Source: Selenomonadaceae bacterium
GTDB lineage: Bacteria > Bacillota > Negativicutes > Selenomonadales > Selenomonadaceae
DNA: 36,559 bases
Reading direction: 5' to 3'
Assembly: GCA_017515635.1 (NCBI GenBank)
Contig: JAFWFO010000067.1
Location: forward strand, 1-36,559
Of this stretch, positions 28,737 to 36,559 are shown one piece after another. Positions within the stretch are counted from its first letter, which is position 1, and every line of letters starts with the position of its first letter. Made by a program: the position numbers and the translations under genes. The notes beneath the pieces were generated by a model. That model searched no databases. It saw only the letters and a program-made list of their open reading frames with translations, and had not been told where the DNA came from.

Positions 28737-30179
28737 CTAACTGACAGATTTGCCGAACTTGACGATAGCCGCCGCGTAAAGAATTGCAGCGACTCCCGCA
28801 AGTCCATAACTCATCGTCCATTCAAGCCCGAAACCTATCGGCGCGTGCAAAATGTACGTCGCGACAATGTACATGTAAAAAGTTCCCGGCAAGAGCGCGA
28901 CAAGATACGGCATTGCATTTTTCATCATGTAAACCGAAATCATCGCGAAGGCGAAAACTGCAATCGTTTCGTTCGCCCAAGAAAAATATCTCCACAGCAT
29001 AGCGAATCCGCTTTTGTCGGTTTTGGCGTAGTAAAGCACGAACGCGACAATCACGAACAACACAGATGCCAGCGTGAAGGCGTTAACTTTTTTCTTTTGG
29101 TCAATGTGTAGCGCGTCGCCGAGCATTATACGCAACGACCGCAACGCCGTATCGCCCGACGTTATCGCCAAAACAATGACGCCCAAAACCGCAACCATGC
29201 CGCCGACATTTCCGAGCATACTTTCAGCAACAATGCCGACGACGACCGCAGCCTGTTTGAAAAGATTTTCATTCGTGGCAATGCCCGCATTTACGGCACC
29301 CATGGCCGCGCCCGCCCAACTCATTGCGATAAAACCTTCGGCAATCATCGTGTTGTAGTAGATAAGTCGCCCGTGCTTTTCGTCAGTGACGGTTCGCGCA
29401 ATCAACGTCGCCTGCGTGGAGTGGAAGCCCGAAGTTATTCCGCAAGCAACCGTAATAAAGAATATCGGTATGAAATGTTCGCCGTAAGGATGAACGTTTG
29501 CAACGCCCGTTTCCCAAACTTCGGTAAGCGGGTAGCCGTTGACGAACAGCCCGAAGAAAATTCCGACGGCACTGAGCAAAAGAATCGCGCCGAAAATCGG
29601 ATAAACGCGTCCGATAATTTTATCAATCGGAAGCAACGTCGCCAGCAGGTAATAAACGAAAATGACGCCGTAAACAATGACAACTTCCATGCTCAATGTG
29701 GAGGCGTCGCCTTCAAGGATATGCGCGACGAACAAATCGCCCGGCGTGTAAATAAAAACCGTGCCGACCAACAGCATCAAAAAGCAAACGAAGATATTGT
29801 AAATTTTATATGTGCCGCCGCCGAGAAATCTTTTGACGAGTGTAGGCATTTGTTCGCCGTTGTTGCGCAGGGAAATCATGCCGCTCATGTAATCGTGAAC
29901 CGCGCCGCCGATAACGCAACCGATTGGAATTGTCAAAAACGCTATCGGGCCGAACAAAATGCCTTGAATCGGACCGAGCACGGGACCGGTGCCCGCAATG
30001 TTCAAAAGTTCAATCAGGCAACATTTCCATTTGTTCATCGGCACGAAGTCCACGCCGTCACGCAATTTCACGGCGGGAGTTTTCGTGGAAGAATTCGGCT
30101 TTAAAATTCGTTCGCAGAACGAGCCGTAAACAGCCGCACCGACAATCAAAATCGCCAAACCGATTAAAAAGGTAATCAT
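28737..30179 (-). CDS. cstA: CstA-family peptide/pyruvate transporter (short form)
   Basis: 480 residues with at least twelve membrane segments. The CstA signature is plain: NIAGTGPVLGPIQGILFGPIAF, VIGGAVHDYMSGMISLRN and GFHSTQATLIARTV. Family members take up peptides (CstA) or pyruvate (BtsT); this 480-residue form lacks the long C-terminal extension of the E. coli protein (about 700 residues), as is usual in Firmicutes. No regulator pair of the BtsSR kind is in the window. It stands alone between a terminator and a heptamer repeat upstream. Confidence 0.92.
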   Translation of the reverse strand: MITFLIGLAILIVGAAVYGSFCERILKPNSSTKTPAVKLRDGVDFVPMNKWKCCLIELLNIAGTGPVLGPIQGILFGPIAFLTIPIGCVIGGAVHDYMSGMISLRNNGEQMPTLVKRFLGGGTYKIYNIFVCFLMLLVGTVFIYTPGDLFVAHILEGDASTLSMEVVIVYGVIFVYYLLATLLPIDKIIGRVYPIFGAILLLSAVGIFFGLFVNGYPLTEVWETGVANVHPYGEHFIPIFFITVACGITSGFHSTQATLIARTVTDEKHGRLIYYNTMIAEGFIAMSWAGAAMGAVNAGIATNENLFKQAAVVVGIVAESMLGNVGGMVAVLGVIVLAITSGDTALRSLRIMLGDALHIDQKKKVNAFTLASVLFVIVAFVLYYAKTDKSGFAMLWRYFSWANETIAVFAFAMISVYMMKNAMPYLVALLPGTFYMYIVATYILHAPIGFGLEWTMSYGLAGVAAILYAAAIVKFGKSVS

Positions 30180-30211
30180 AATTTTTCACTTCCATTTGAA
30201 ATGGAGCCGAC

Positions 30212-30267
30212 AGCTTTTAGCTTTTAGCTTTTAGCGATTAGCTGTCAGCTGTCAGCCATCAGTTATC
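30212..30267. repeat. Degenerate 7-base tandem array between cstA and infB
   Basis: Eight consecutive heptamers beginning with AG: three AGCTTTT, AGCGATT, two AGCTGTC, AGCCATC, AGTTATC. The array runs into the infB stop codon region. It shares the AGCTTT core with the array at 2893. Confidence 0.75.
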
Positions 30268-33042
30268 CCTGTTCACGTCCTCAATGGAAGTTTCAATTTC
30301 TTCCATCTTGTACGCCTCGATAATGTCGCCTTCGCGGAAGTCGCGATAATCGACAATCGAAATGCCGCATTCGTAGCCCGCCGCAACTTCTTTGACTTCG
30401 TCTTTGAAACGGCGGAGCGAATCAATTTCCCCGTCGAAAATTTCAATGTTGTCGCGCAGAATGCGAATCTTGCTGTTGTTGAAAATTTTTCCGTCCAAAA
30501 CGTAAGAGCCGGCAACCAAAGCTTTGGAAAATTTCATGACCTTGCGAATCTCGACGCGTCCTTGAATAACTTCTTTGTATTTGGGCGCGAGCATACCGCT
30601 CATTGCGTCTTCCACGTCGTGAATTGCGTCGTAAATAACGCGATACGTGCGAATGTCGATATTTTCCGTCGCGGCGGATTTTTGAGCGTTTACATCGGGG
30701 CGCACGTTAAAGCCGATAATCAGCGCGTTCGACGAAGACGCAAGCATAACATCATTTTCGGTGACCGCGCCAACGCCCGAATGAACGACATTAACGCGAA
30801 CTTCATCATTTTTGTTGAGCGACAGGAGCGCACTGGACAAAGCCTCAACCGAACCTTGAACGTCCGCTTTGATAACGATATTCAAGTCTTTAATTTCGCC
30901 CGCTTGAATCTGGTTAAACAGATCGTCAAGCGAAACTTTCTTGGATTTAATCAACGCGTTGCGGCGTTGTTCGATTCTGTGTTCGGCGATTGACTTGGCA
31001 AGTTTTTCGTCGAGCGCGGCAAGAATATCGCCCGCCGCCGGAACGTCGTTAAGTCCCAAAACTTCGACGGGAACGCTGGGACCTGCCTTTTTGAGATTGT
31101 CGCCGCGTTCGTTCATCATTGCGCGAACTTTGCCGTAAGTGGTGCCCGCGACAATCGAATCGCCGATACGCAACGTGCCGTTTTGAACCAAAACCGTAGC
31201 GACGGGGCCGCGACCTTTGTCGAGCTGAGCTTCAATAATGACGCCGCGAGCTTCGCGATTGGGATTGGCTTTGAATTCCTGAACGTCCGCTTCAAACAAA
31301 ATTTCTTCGAGCAAATCGTTGATGCCCAAATTTTTTTTCGCGGAAACTTCAACCATTGTCGTATTGCCGCCGAAGTCACGCGAAACCAAACCGTGCTCAA
31401 GAAGTTCCTGCTTAACGCGCATGGGATTTGCGCCGGGTTTGTCGATTTTGTTTATCGCGACGATAATCGAGACGTTCGCCGCCTTCGCGTGGTTAATCGC
31501 CTCAATCGTCTGCGGCATGACGCCATCATCGGCCGCCACGACAAGAATTGCAATGTCGGTGCATTGTGCGCCGCGTGCGCGCATTGCGGTGAAAGCTTCA
31601 TGCCCGGGCGTGTCGAGGAAAACAATTTTTCTGTCGTTGCAAATGACTTGATACGCGCCGATATGCTGAGTGATTCCGCCGGCTTCGGTCGACGTGACGG
31701 AAGATTTTCTGATAACGTCGAGCAATGAAGTTTTGCCGTGGTCGACGTGACCCATGACGGTGACGACGGGCGGACGAATTTTCAACGTCGCGGGATCGTC
31801 TTCGATTTCGGGAATAAGCGTCGGATCAACTTCGGGCGGAAGTTCTTCGGCAGTGACTCCGAATTCTGCGGCGACAAGTGCGGCAATGTCGAAGTCAATT
31901 TCTTGGTTAATCGTCGCGCCGTAGCCCATGAACAAAAGTTTTTTGATAACTTCCGTCGCGGTGCAACTCATCTTGCTCGCCAAATCTTTGACGGCAATAC
32001 TTTCGCCAACTTTGATATGCGTCGGGCGAGCGATTTCCGCTTTGTGAACGGGCGCGGGTGCCGGACGATTTTTTTTGCGTGCGGGACGCGGCGGGCGTTT
32101 GTCGCCGGATTGTGCCGCCTGATTTTTCGCCGCTTCTTTTGCGTTGGCGGGATTCGTGCGATTGCGGTTGCGATTGTTTTTGCCGCCGCCGTCTTCGCGC
32201 TGACGTTCGCCGCGATTTTTGCGACTGTCACGGTCTCCGCGTTCGGTGCGAGTATCCTGCGTTACCTGCGCGGAACGATTTTCTTGCGAACGATCTTGCT
32301 TGCCGCGATTGTCACGTTGGCGATTGTCGCCGCGATTTTCCTGCGGACGGTCTTGCCGCGTGTCCTGCCGACGATTGTCGCGTTGTTGCTGAGGCTTTGC
32401 CTGTTGCGATTGTTGCTGATTTTTCGGCTGTTGTTCAACTTTTGGCTGTTGCTGTGGTTTTGATTGTTGCGGCTGATTTTTGGGTTGTTGCTGAGGTTTT
32501 GCCTGTTGCTGAGCTTTCGGCTGTTGTTGCTGATTTTTCGGTTGCTGTTGATTTTTTTGTTGTTGCTGAGGTTTGGGCTGTTGTTGTTGATTTTTCGGTT
32601 GCTGTTGTTTAACTTCAGGTTTCGGCTCAACTTTCGGTTGTTGCGGCTGATTTTTCGGTTGTTGCTGAGGTTTTGCCTGTTGTTGAACTTTCGGTTGCTG
32701 TTGCTGAGTTTTCGGCTGTTGCGGTTGAGCTTTAACTTGTTGTTGCGGTTTGCCCTGTTGAGGTTTTGCGTCGGCTTTCGGTGCAGGTTTTTGAGTTTTC
32801 GCCTGTTGTTGCGGTTTGGCGTCAACTTTCGGCTCAACTTTGGGCGGTTCGGGCTTGGGCTCTTCGACGGGTTTACGCCGCCCGAATTGCGCTTTGACCA
32901 ATTCATAAGCGTCGGATTCGACGCCGCTGAAACGGTTCTTGACTTTGATTTTGCGTTTGTTCAGAAAGTCGATGATGACTTGTGCATCTTGGTTGAATTC
33001 TTTCGCCATGTCAAAAATTCTGTACTTAATCGGTTTTGACAT
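30259..33042 (-). CDS. infB: Translation initiation factor IF-2
   Basis: 927 residues. GTPase that brings initiator tRNA to the 30S subunit. N-terminal IF2_N subdomain (about 1-50, [21 protein letters not shown]), then a low-complexity Gln/Pro/Lys tract (about 65-220) and an Arg/Asp/Asn-rich tract (about 220-320), a second IF2_N unit (about 342-400), the G domain with [12 protein letters not shown] (about 425-436), [11 protein letters not shown] and [10 protein letters not shown], then domains II-IV ending in the fMet-tRNA binding C2 region. GGGGGTGGA precedes ATG. Last gene of the rimP-nusA-rnpM-infB operon. Confidence 0.98.
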   Translation of the reverse strand: MSKPIKYRIFDMAKEFNQDAQVIIDFLNKRKIKVKNRFSGVESDAYELVKAQFGRRKPVEEPKPEPPKVEPKVDAKPQQQAKTQKPAPKADAKPQQGKPQQQVKAQPQQPKTQQQQPKVQQQAKPQQQPKNQPQQPKVEPKPEVKQQQPKNQQQQPKPQQQQKNQQQPKNQQQQPKAQQQAKPQQQPKNQPQQSKPQQQPKVEQQPKNQQQSQQAKPQQQRDNRRQDTRQDRPQENRGDNRQRDNRGKQDRSQENRSAQVTQDTRTERGDRDSRKNRGERQREDGGGKNNRNRNRTNPANAKEAAKNQAAQSGDKRPPRPARKKNRPAPAPVHKAEIARPTHIKVGESIAVKDLASKMSCTATEVIKKLLFMGYGATINQEIDFDIAALVAAEFGVTAEELPPEVDPTLIPEIEDDPATLKIRPPVVTVMGHVDHGKTSLLDVIRKSSVTSTEAGGITQHIGAYQVICNDRKIVFLDTPGHEAFTAMRARGAQCTDIAILVVAADDGVMPQTIEAINHAKAANVSIIVAINKIDKPGANPMRVKQELLEHGLVSRDFGGNTTMVEVSAKKNLGINDLLEEILFEADVQEFKANPNREARGVIIEAQLDKGRGPVATVLVQNGTLRIGDSIVAGTTYGKVRAMMNERGDNLKKAGPSVPVEVLGLNDVPAAGDILAALDEKLAKSIAEHRIEQRRNALIKSKKVSLDDLFNQIQAGEIKDLNIVIKADVQGSVEALSSALLSLNKNDEVRVNVVHSGVGAVTENDVMLASSSNALIIGFNVRPDVNAQKSAATENIDIRTYRVIYDAIHDVEDAMSGMLAPKYKEVIQGRVEIRKVMKFSKALVAGSYVLDGKIFNNSKIRILRDNIEIFDGEIDSLRRFKDEVKEVAAGYECGISIVDYRDFREGDIIEAYKMEEIETSIEDVNRDN

Positions 33043-33105
33043 AGATCCACCCCCGTTGGTAAATTTTTGGTTACATGCGAGTGTTCTCCTTTACGAAGAA
33101 TTATT

Positions 33106-33411
33106 TCAAACCGCGTCGCCAATCTCGTCGCAGATTTTTTCGTAGAGTTCGCTCGGCAGTTTGGTTTTAAAAGTTTTGTCCAGGCCGTGACGTTTTTTCA
33201 AAGCCGCCGCGCAGGTTGCCGACTTGCAGACGTAAGCACCGCGCCCGAAAATTTTTGTCGCGTTGTCGATTGAAATTTCACCCGCCGCAGTTTTCACGAC
33301 GCGCAACAATTCCGACTTGTGACGGACTTGCCGACAGGCGACACAACGGCGCATTTCGATTTGTTTAGTCGCCGTGCCTTTGAAACTTTTGCCGCGTGAC
33401 ATGACGATCAC
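33106..33411 (-). CDS. rnpM: RNase P modulator RnpM (YlxR/DUF448)
   Basis: About 98-101 residues. The YlxR signature MRRCVACRQVRHKSELLRVV and the GRGAYVCKSATCAAAL stretch with paired cysteines identify it. In Bacillus subtilis this protein binds RNase P RNA and modulates its activity. The GTG at 33411 overlaps the nusA stop as GTGA; an ATG nine bases further (33402), with GGTGA before it, may be the true start. The ribosomal L7Ae-like ylxQ gene that often follows is absent. Confidence 0.95.
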   Translation of the reverse strand: MIVMSRGKSFKGTATKQIEMRRCVACRQVRHKSELLRVVKTAAGEISIDNATKIFGRGAYVCKSATCAAALKKRHGLDKTFKTKLPSELYEKICDEIGDAV

Positions 33412-34556
33412 CGTTTCGATTTCTTTTGACGCGGCTTGACGACTGCCATTGCGTCGGAAATGTCGACTTCGTGCATATCGGGCGGCAACGGGTCATCTTT
33501 GGATTGCTTGAAACTTTTGATGTCGATTTTCCAGCCCGTGAGTTTCGCGGCAAGTCGAGCGTTCTGCCCTTCTTTGCCGATCGCCAAACTCAACTGATTG
33601 TCGGGGACGACCACGCGGCAACTTTTATCGTCGTCACTGATTGCGACGCTGATAATTTTCGCGGGACTGAGCGCGTTGGCAACGTAGACGCCGGGTTTTG
33701 CGCTCCATTCGACAATGTCAAGTTTTTCCTCGCCGAGTTCTTCAAGGACGGGTTGAATTCGCACGCCGCGTTGACCGACACACGAGCCGACCGCGTCGAC
33801 GTTTTCATCTTTGGAGCTGACGGCAAGTTTTGAACGGGCACCGGCTTCACGAGCCAAGCCGCGAATTTCGATAATGCCTTCCTGCATTTCGGGCACTTGC
33901 ATTTCAACAAGGCGACGCAAAAACGCGGGATGTGTTCTCGACAAATAAACTTGAGGACCTTTACCGCCCTTTTTGACTTCGGCAATGTAAGCGCGCAACA
34001 TGTCGCCCGGTTGAAAATCTTCGCCCGCAATCTGTTCGCTGGGCACCAAAATTGCTTCGGTCTTGCCGACTTCGACGATTAAATTTCCGTCCTCCACGCG
34101 CAAAACTTTGCCCTTGATTAAATCGTTGTCGCGATTGCTGAATTCGTCGTAAATAACTCCGCGTTCGGCTTCGCGCAATTTCTGCACGACGATTTGTTTA
34201 GCGGTCTGCGCGGCGATTCGCCCGAAATTTTTCGGCGTGACTTCAATGCGAACCAAGCCGTCTTCGTCGTCGATGATGTAATGGTTTTTCTCCACGTCCT
34301 CCATGGAAATTTCTGTTTCGGGATCTTCGACGGTGTCGACGGGGATTTTCAAAACGTAGACATGAAAATTTCCGTTGTCGCCGTCAAGCTCGACTTCAAA
34401 GCTGTCCTCGTCCTGATTGAAATTTTTTTTGTACGCGGCTTTGAGCGCGTCTTCGACAGCTTTGATGAGGATATCGGGCGCGATATTTTTTTCGACGCAT
34501 AAATCTTCAAGCGCGTCAAGCAAATTCGGTTCTTGTTTCTTTCTTCTGCCTGCCAA
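33408..34556 (-). CDS. nusA: Transcription termination/antitermination factor NusA
   Basis: About 382 residues: N-terminal RNA-polymerase-binding domain (LLDALEDLCVEKNIAPDILIKAVEDAL), S1 domain (about 130-200, KGKVLRVEDGNLIVEVGKTEAILVP style), and two KH domains (GARSKLAVSSKDENVDAVGSCVG; LSLAIGKEGQNARLAAKLTGW). No acidic AR repeats at the C-terminus, as usual in Firmicutes. Start TTG 34556, 10 bases after GGAGG; an upstream TTG at 34574 lacks a ribosome site. Lies between rimP and rnpM. Confidence 0.97.
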   Translation of the reverse strand: MAGRRKKQEPNLLDALEDLCVEKNIAPDILIKAVEDALKAAYKKNFNQDEDSFEVELDGDNGNFHVYVLKIPVDTVEDPETEISMEDVEKNHYIIDDEDGLVRIEVTPKNFGRIAAQTAKQIVVQKLREAERGVIYDEFSNRDNDLIKGKVLRVEDGNLIVEVGKTEAILVPSEQIAGEDFQPGDMLRAYIAEVKKGGKGPQVYLSRTHPAFLRRLVEMQVPEMQEGIIEIRGLAREAGARSKLAVSSKDENVDAVGSCVGQRGVRIQPVLEELGEEKLDIVEWSAKPGVYVANALSPAKIISVAISDDDKSCRVVVPDNQLSLAIGKEGQNARLAAKLTGWKIDIKSFKQSKDDPLPPDMHEVDISDAMAVVKPRQKKSKR

Positions 34557-34579
34557 GTAAATTCTTCCTCCCAAATATT

Positions 34580-35023
34580 TCAGAAATCTATATGCAGTCT
34601 GACGAGCGCAACTTTTTCACGCGGCAACGGTTCCATGTCTTTGAGCCGCAGAAATTTTTCGTCGCGACCTTCCAACTCCCCGACAAAAATTTTTTCACCG
34701 TTGAGCGGCGCATAAAGTGTCACGTCGACGACTTTGCCCGCCTCGCGAATAAAATCTTTGTCCTTTTTTAAAATGCGGTCAATGCCGGGCGAAGAAACTT
34801 CCAAAATGTACGCGCCGTTGATTATGTCCGCCGCGTCAAGTTTTTCGCCGAGCCGTTCGCTTAAACTTTGGCAATCATCCAAATCGATGCCGCCGGCTTT
34901 GTCCACGAACACGCGCAGATACCAATCGCGTTCCTTAACATATTCCACGTCGACAAGCTCAAAATCCGTGCCCGCCAAAATTTCCGACATCAAACTTTCC
35001 ACTTGCGTTTCAATTTTGCTCAA
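34580..35023 (-). CDS. rimP: Ribosome maturation factor RimP
   Basis: 147 residues. Assembles the 30S head. Motifs ELVDVEYVKERDWYLRVFVDK, ISLDDCQ-type GIDLDDCQSLSERLGEKLD and YILEVSSPGIDRIL are diagnostic. Start TTG 35023, 4-5 bases after GGGGGTGA; the frame extends further upstream through the leader hairpin, which argues against a longer protein. First gene of the nusA-infB operon, with a conserved-looking hairpin in its leader. Confidence 0.96.
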   Translation of the reverse strand: MSKIETQVESLMSEILAGTDFELVDVEYVKERDWYLRVFVDKAGGIDLDDCQSLSERLGEKLDAADIINGAYILEVSSPGIDRILKKDKDFIREAGKVVDVTLYAPLNGEKIFVGELEGRDEKFLRLKDMEPLPREKVALVRLHIDF

Positions 35024-35054
35024 TCGCTCACCCCCGAAATTTTTCCCAACAAAG

Positions 35055-35084
35055 TGAAAGAGTGGACGCGAGCCCACTCTTTCA
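35055..35084 (-). other. Leader hairpin of the rimP-nusA-infB operon
   Basis: TGAAAGAGTGG and CCACTCTTTCA form a perfect 11-pair stem with an 8-base loop, 32 bases before the rimP start. No T-run follows in either direction, so it is not a plain terminator. GTGGG/CCCAC-type stems are frequent before rimP in Firmicutes as I recall; function unproven. An AGGAGGAGG purine run (about 35111-35119) lies further upstream in the leader. The rest of 35085-35325 shows no gene. Confidence 0.55.
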
Positions 35085-35325
35085 ACTAAGCTATGTCCAA
35101 AGAAAATTGTCCTCCTCCTGCGCGAAGAGGGTCAAAAATTTTTACAAGCGTTGCCCCCCGAAAAATTTCAACAAAAAATTGCCGACTGCTTTGACTTCGC
35201 GGCATATTGTAAACAAAAATTTTGACGTTGGCAAGTTTTTTCTTCGCGGCAGGAAAAATTCCATTCCGAAACTTTATTTGACACTGCGCGGCATGAAAGT
35301 TGGCATAAATGTTTTGTTAATCTTC

Positions 35326-35354
35326 TTGAAAATTTTAGAGGATGTTGATAAAAT
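35326..35354 (+). promoter_or_regulatory. Promoter for the TadE/TadG-like gene
   Basis: TTGAAA (35326-35331), 17 bases, TAAAAT (35349-35354). The predicted start is about 42 bases before ATG. Confidence 0.65.
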
Positions 35355-35402
35355 TATTAAAAATTTAACGTCGAATTTAACTTAAAAGTGAGGTGATCAA
35401 TC

Positions 35403-36434
35403 ATGCAAATAAAGAAATTTTTTCCGAACTCGTTGCAGAAAATTTTTTTCTCACGGCGCGGGCAAATGCTGGTTTTGTTTGCTCTGCTCATCCCGATAAT
35501 TTTACTGTTCGTCGGGCTGGGAATCGACCTTGGCTGGTATTATCTGAACGTGTCGCGACTGCAAAACGCGGCAGACGCGGCGGCTCTTGCCGGTGCACGA
35601 AAAATTATCAATAGCAATTCCACGAAGCTGAAAGATCTTGTGCCCGTGCTTGTTCAAAATTTGCCGGAAGACAACGGGCTTACGGACGACGGCGAGCCGA
35701 GAGTTGAAACTTCGACTTCAACCGAAACCACGACGAATACGACCGAGACCGAAGAAGGTACAACGATAACCACCACAGAGACGACAACCACCACAACGAC
35801 GACGATTTCAAAAACGCAACTTACGGATCTTGATTGGAGCGGCGGCGACATAACTGCCAGAAATTACACCGTCAAAAATATCGACACTACGCAAAACATT
35901 CAGGCGGACGCAGACGAAACTGCGAGTTTGATAATCGACAGCTGGAGCCTCTTTTATTCGGATTTCGACCGTCAAGTTGTCCCTGATTTAAATCTGGTCA
36001 AGGTGAACGGCGAATTTTATTACGTCGTCAAGCTTGATGAAAACATCAGACATTTTTTTCTGCCGGGCTGGTTTAAAAACATGGATGCAAAAGTCGTCGC
36101 CATTGCGAAACTTGTCCCCAAAGATCAAGTTACAGTCGAAACCAGTACCGAGATTAAAACCATTGAAGAATTCATCGCCAAACTCAGAGAAACAATCAAC
36201 AAAAACGTCATTGTCGGCAACTGGGAAGTCCAAAACAAATACAAAAATACCGGCGGCGGTTTGTTAAATGTATCCGATTTGAACATAACAGATCCGACAA
36301 CGAGCGAAACAGTCAAATTCTACGACAGCGAAGGCAACGAACGCACACAAGTCACGGCATACGAGGCGAGTTTCGGCAACGAAGTTTACCGAAAAAGCGG
36401 CGTAAAGCCCCCGCCTTCAGGCGTGGGGATATAA
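35403..36434 (+). CDS. TadE/TadG-like pilus-assembly protein, C-terminus possibly replaced by an IS end
   Basis: 343 residues. After a basic start, RRGQMLVLFALLIPIILLFVGLGIDLGWYYLNVSRLQNAADAAALAGA (described here as an 18-24 residue membrane helix followed by the TadG-type NAADAAALAGA motif) is the N-terminal signature of TadE/TadG pseudopilin-like proteins of Flp/Tad pili. Residues about 100-140 are a Thr/Glu-rich low-complexity linker. The rest is predicted extracytoplasmic. The last ten residues, VKPPPSGVGI, are encoded by an IS200/IS605-type end hairpin, so the native C-terminus may be lost. AGGTGA precedes ATG. No other tad genes are in view. Confidence 0.75.
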   Translation: MQIKKFFPNSLQKIFFSRRGQMLVLFALLIPIILLFVGLGIDLGWYYLNVSRLQNAADAAALAGARKIINSNSTKLKDLVPVLVQNLPEDNGLTDDGEPRVETSTSTETTTNTTETEEGTTITTTETTTTTTTTISKTQLTDLDWSGGDITARNYTVKNIDTTQNIQADADETASLIIDSWSLFYSDFDRQVVPDLNLVKVNGEFYYVVKLDENIRHFFLPGWFKNMDAKVVAIAKLVPKDQVTVETSTEIKTIEEFIAKLRETINKNVIVGNWEVQNKYKNTGGGLLNVSDLNITDPTTSETVKFYDSEGNERTQVTAYEASFGNEVYRKSGVKPPPSGVGI

Positions 36435-36559
36435 GCCGCAAAAATCGCTTGCAAACTGTAAAGATTTTGGTTAAAATCTGATTGGAAGTTAAGCAGGGGT
36501 AAAATCCGCCGACTTCTATAAAAAGTTTGAAGTAAAAAATGGGCGGGGCATCGTCCATC
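36402..36559 (+). mobile_element. IS200/IS605-type right-end signature (remnant)
   Basis: The stem CCCCCGCC-TTCA-GGCG-T-GGGG (36408-36428), flanked by GTAAAG and ATATAAG, resembles the hairpin at the 3' end of tnpB and its guide RNA in IS200/IS605 elements, whose TnpB proteins often end in VKPPPSGVGI-like codons. Here no tnpB body precedes it on the plus strand. A second small hairpin AGATTTT-GGTT-AAAATCT follows (about 36460-36480). The remaining bases to the edge hold no gene I can support. Confidence 0.45.

Noticed and set aside
32380..32850. Repetitive tract that could be taken for a repeat array or CRISPR
   Set aside because: It is the Gln/Pro/Lys-rich coding tract of IF-2; repeats follow codon periodicity and have no unique spacers.
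35085..35125. Four-codon leader peptide after the AGGAGGAGG run in the rimP leader
   Set aside because: The TTG start and four codons are too short to judge, and no regulatory codons are seen.
35305..35325. TTGGCA-like sigma-54 element before the TadG-like gene
   Set aside because: The -12 element is poor, and a better sigma-70 promoter lies closer at 35326-35354.

Overview
The window looks like chromosomal DNA from an anaerobic, flagellated, outer-membrane-bearing Firmicute, most likely of the Negativicutes (Selenomonas/Veillonella side). This is an inference from the gene mix: a Firmicute-type rimP-nusA-rnpM-infB operon with strong AGGAGG-type ribosome sites and many TTG/GTG starts, alongside an O-antigen ligase and LPS-type glycan genes, a fumarate/succinate-type DcuA/B transporter, LarC, CstA and flagellar export genes.

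Layout. 1-120 is the tail of an IS30-family transposase. 168-5833 (minus strand) is a glycan operon read right to left: GT4 glycosyltransferase, PIG-L deacetylase, YrbL-like kinase-fold protein, O-antigen ligase, then rnc. 5937-7910 is a secreted alkyl-sulfatase-type metallo-beta-lactamase gene broken by one in-frame TAA. larC (plus) follows. 9480-13189 (minus) is a compact peptide natural-product (RiPP) operon: radical SAM/SPASM maturase, a 61-residue precursor with five cysteines spaced exactly four residues apart, a ClpP-fold serine protease and an ABC exporter without its own leader-peptidase domain. It is followed by a serine resolvase and a GIY-YIG/NUMOD3 endonuclease gene, suggesting a mobile or hotspot segment ending at ilvC.

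16021-21121 (plus) carries a VapBC-like toxin-antitoxin pair overlapping fliI, then fliJ, a lytic transglycosylase, an amidase and azlC/azlD. azlC and azlD are separated by a 36-bp direct duplication. A large EAL phosphodiesterase with two periplasmic solute-binding domains follows. 24185-24540 has no long ORF but contains a convergent pair of promoters and terminators around a 24-codon hydrophobic peptide gene, the layout of a type I toxin-antitoxin locus. Then come a TIGR04076-like protein, thrC, a DcuA/B transporter, a small helical protein, cstA and the infB-rnpM-nusA-rimP operon (minus). The right edge holds a TadE/TadG-like gene whose last codons look like an IS200/IS605 (tnpB) right end.

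The best candidates for something new are the RiPP operon with a ClpP-like protease as putative leader peptidase (9480-13189) and the putative type I toxin-antitoxin locus (24185-24540). No search could be run; all family names come from reading motifs.
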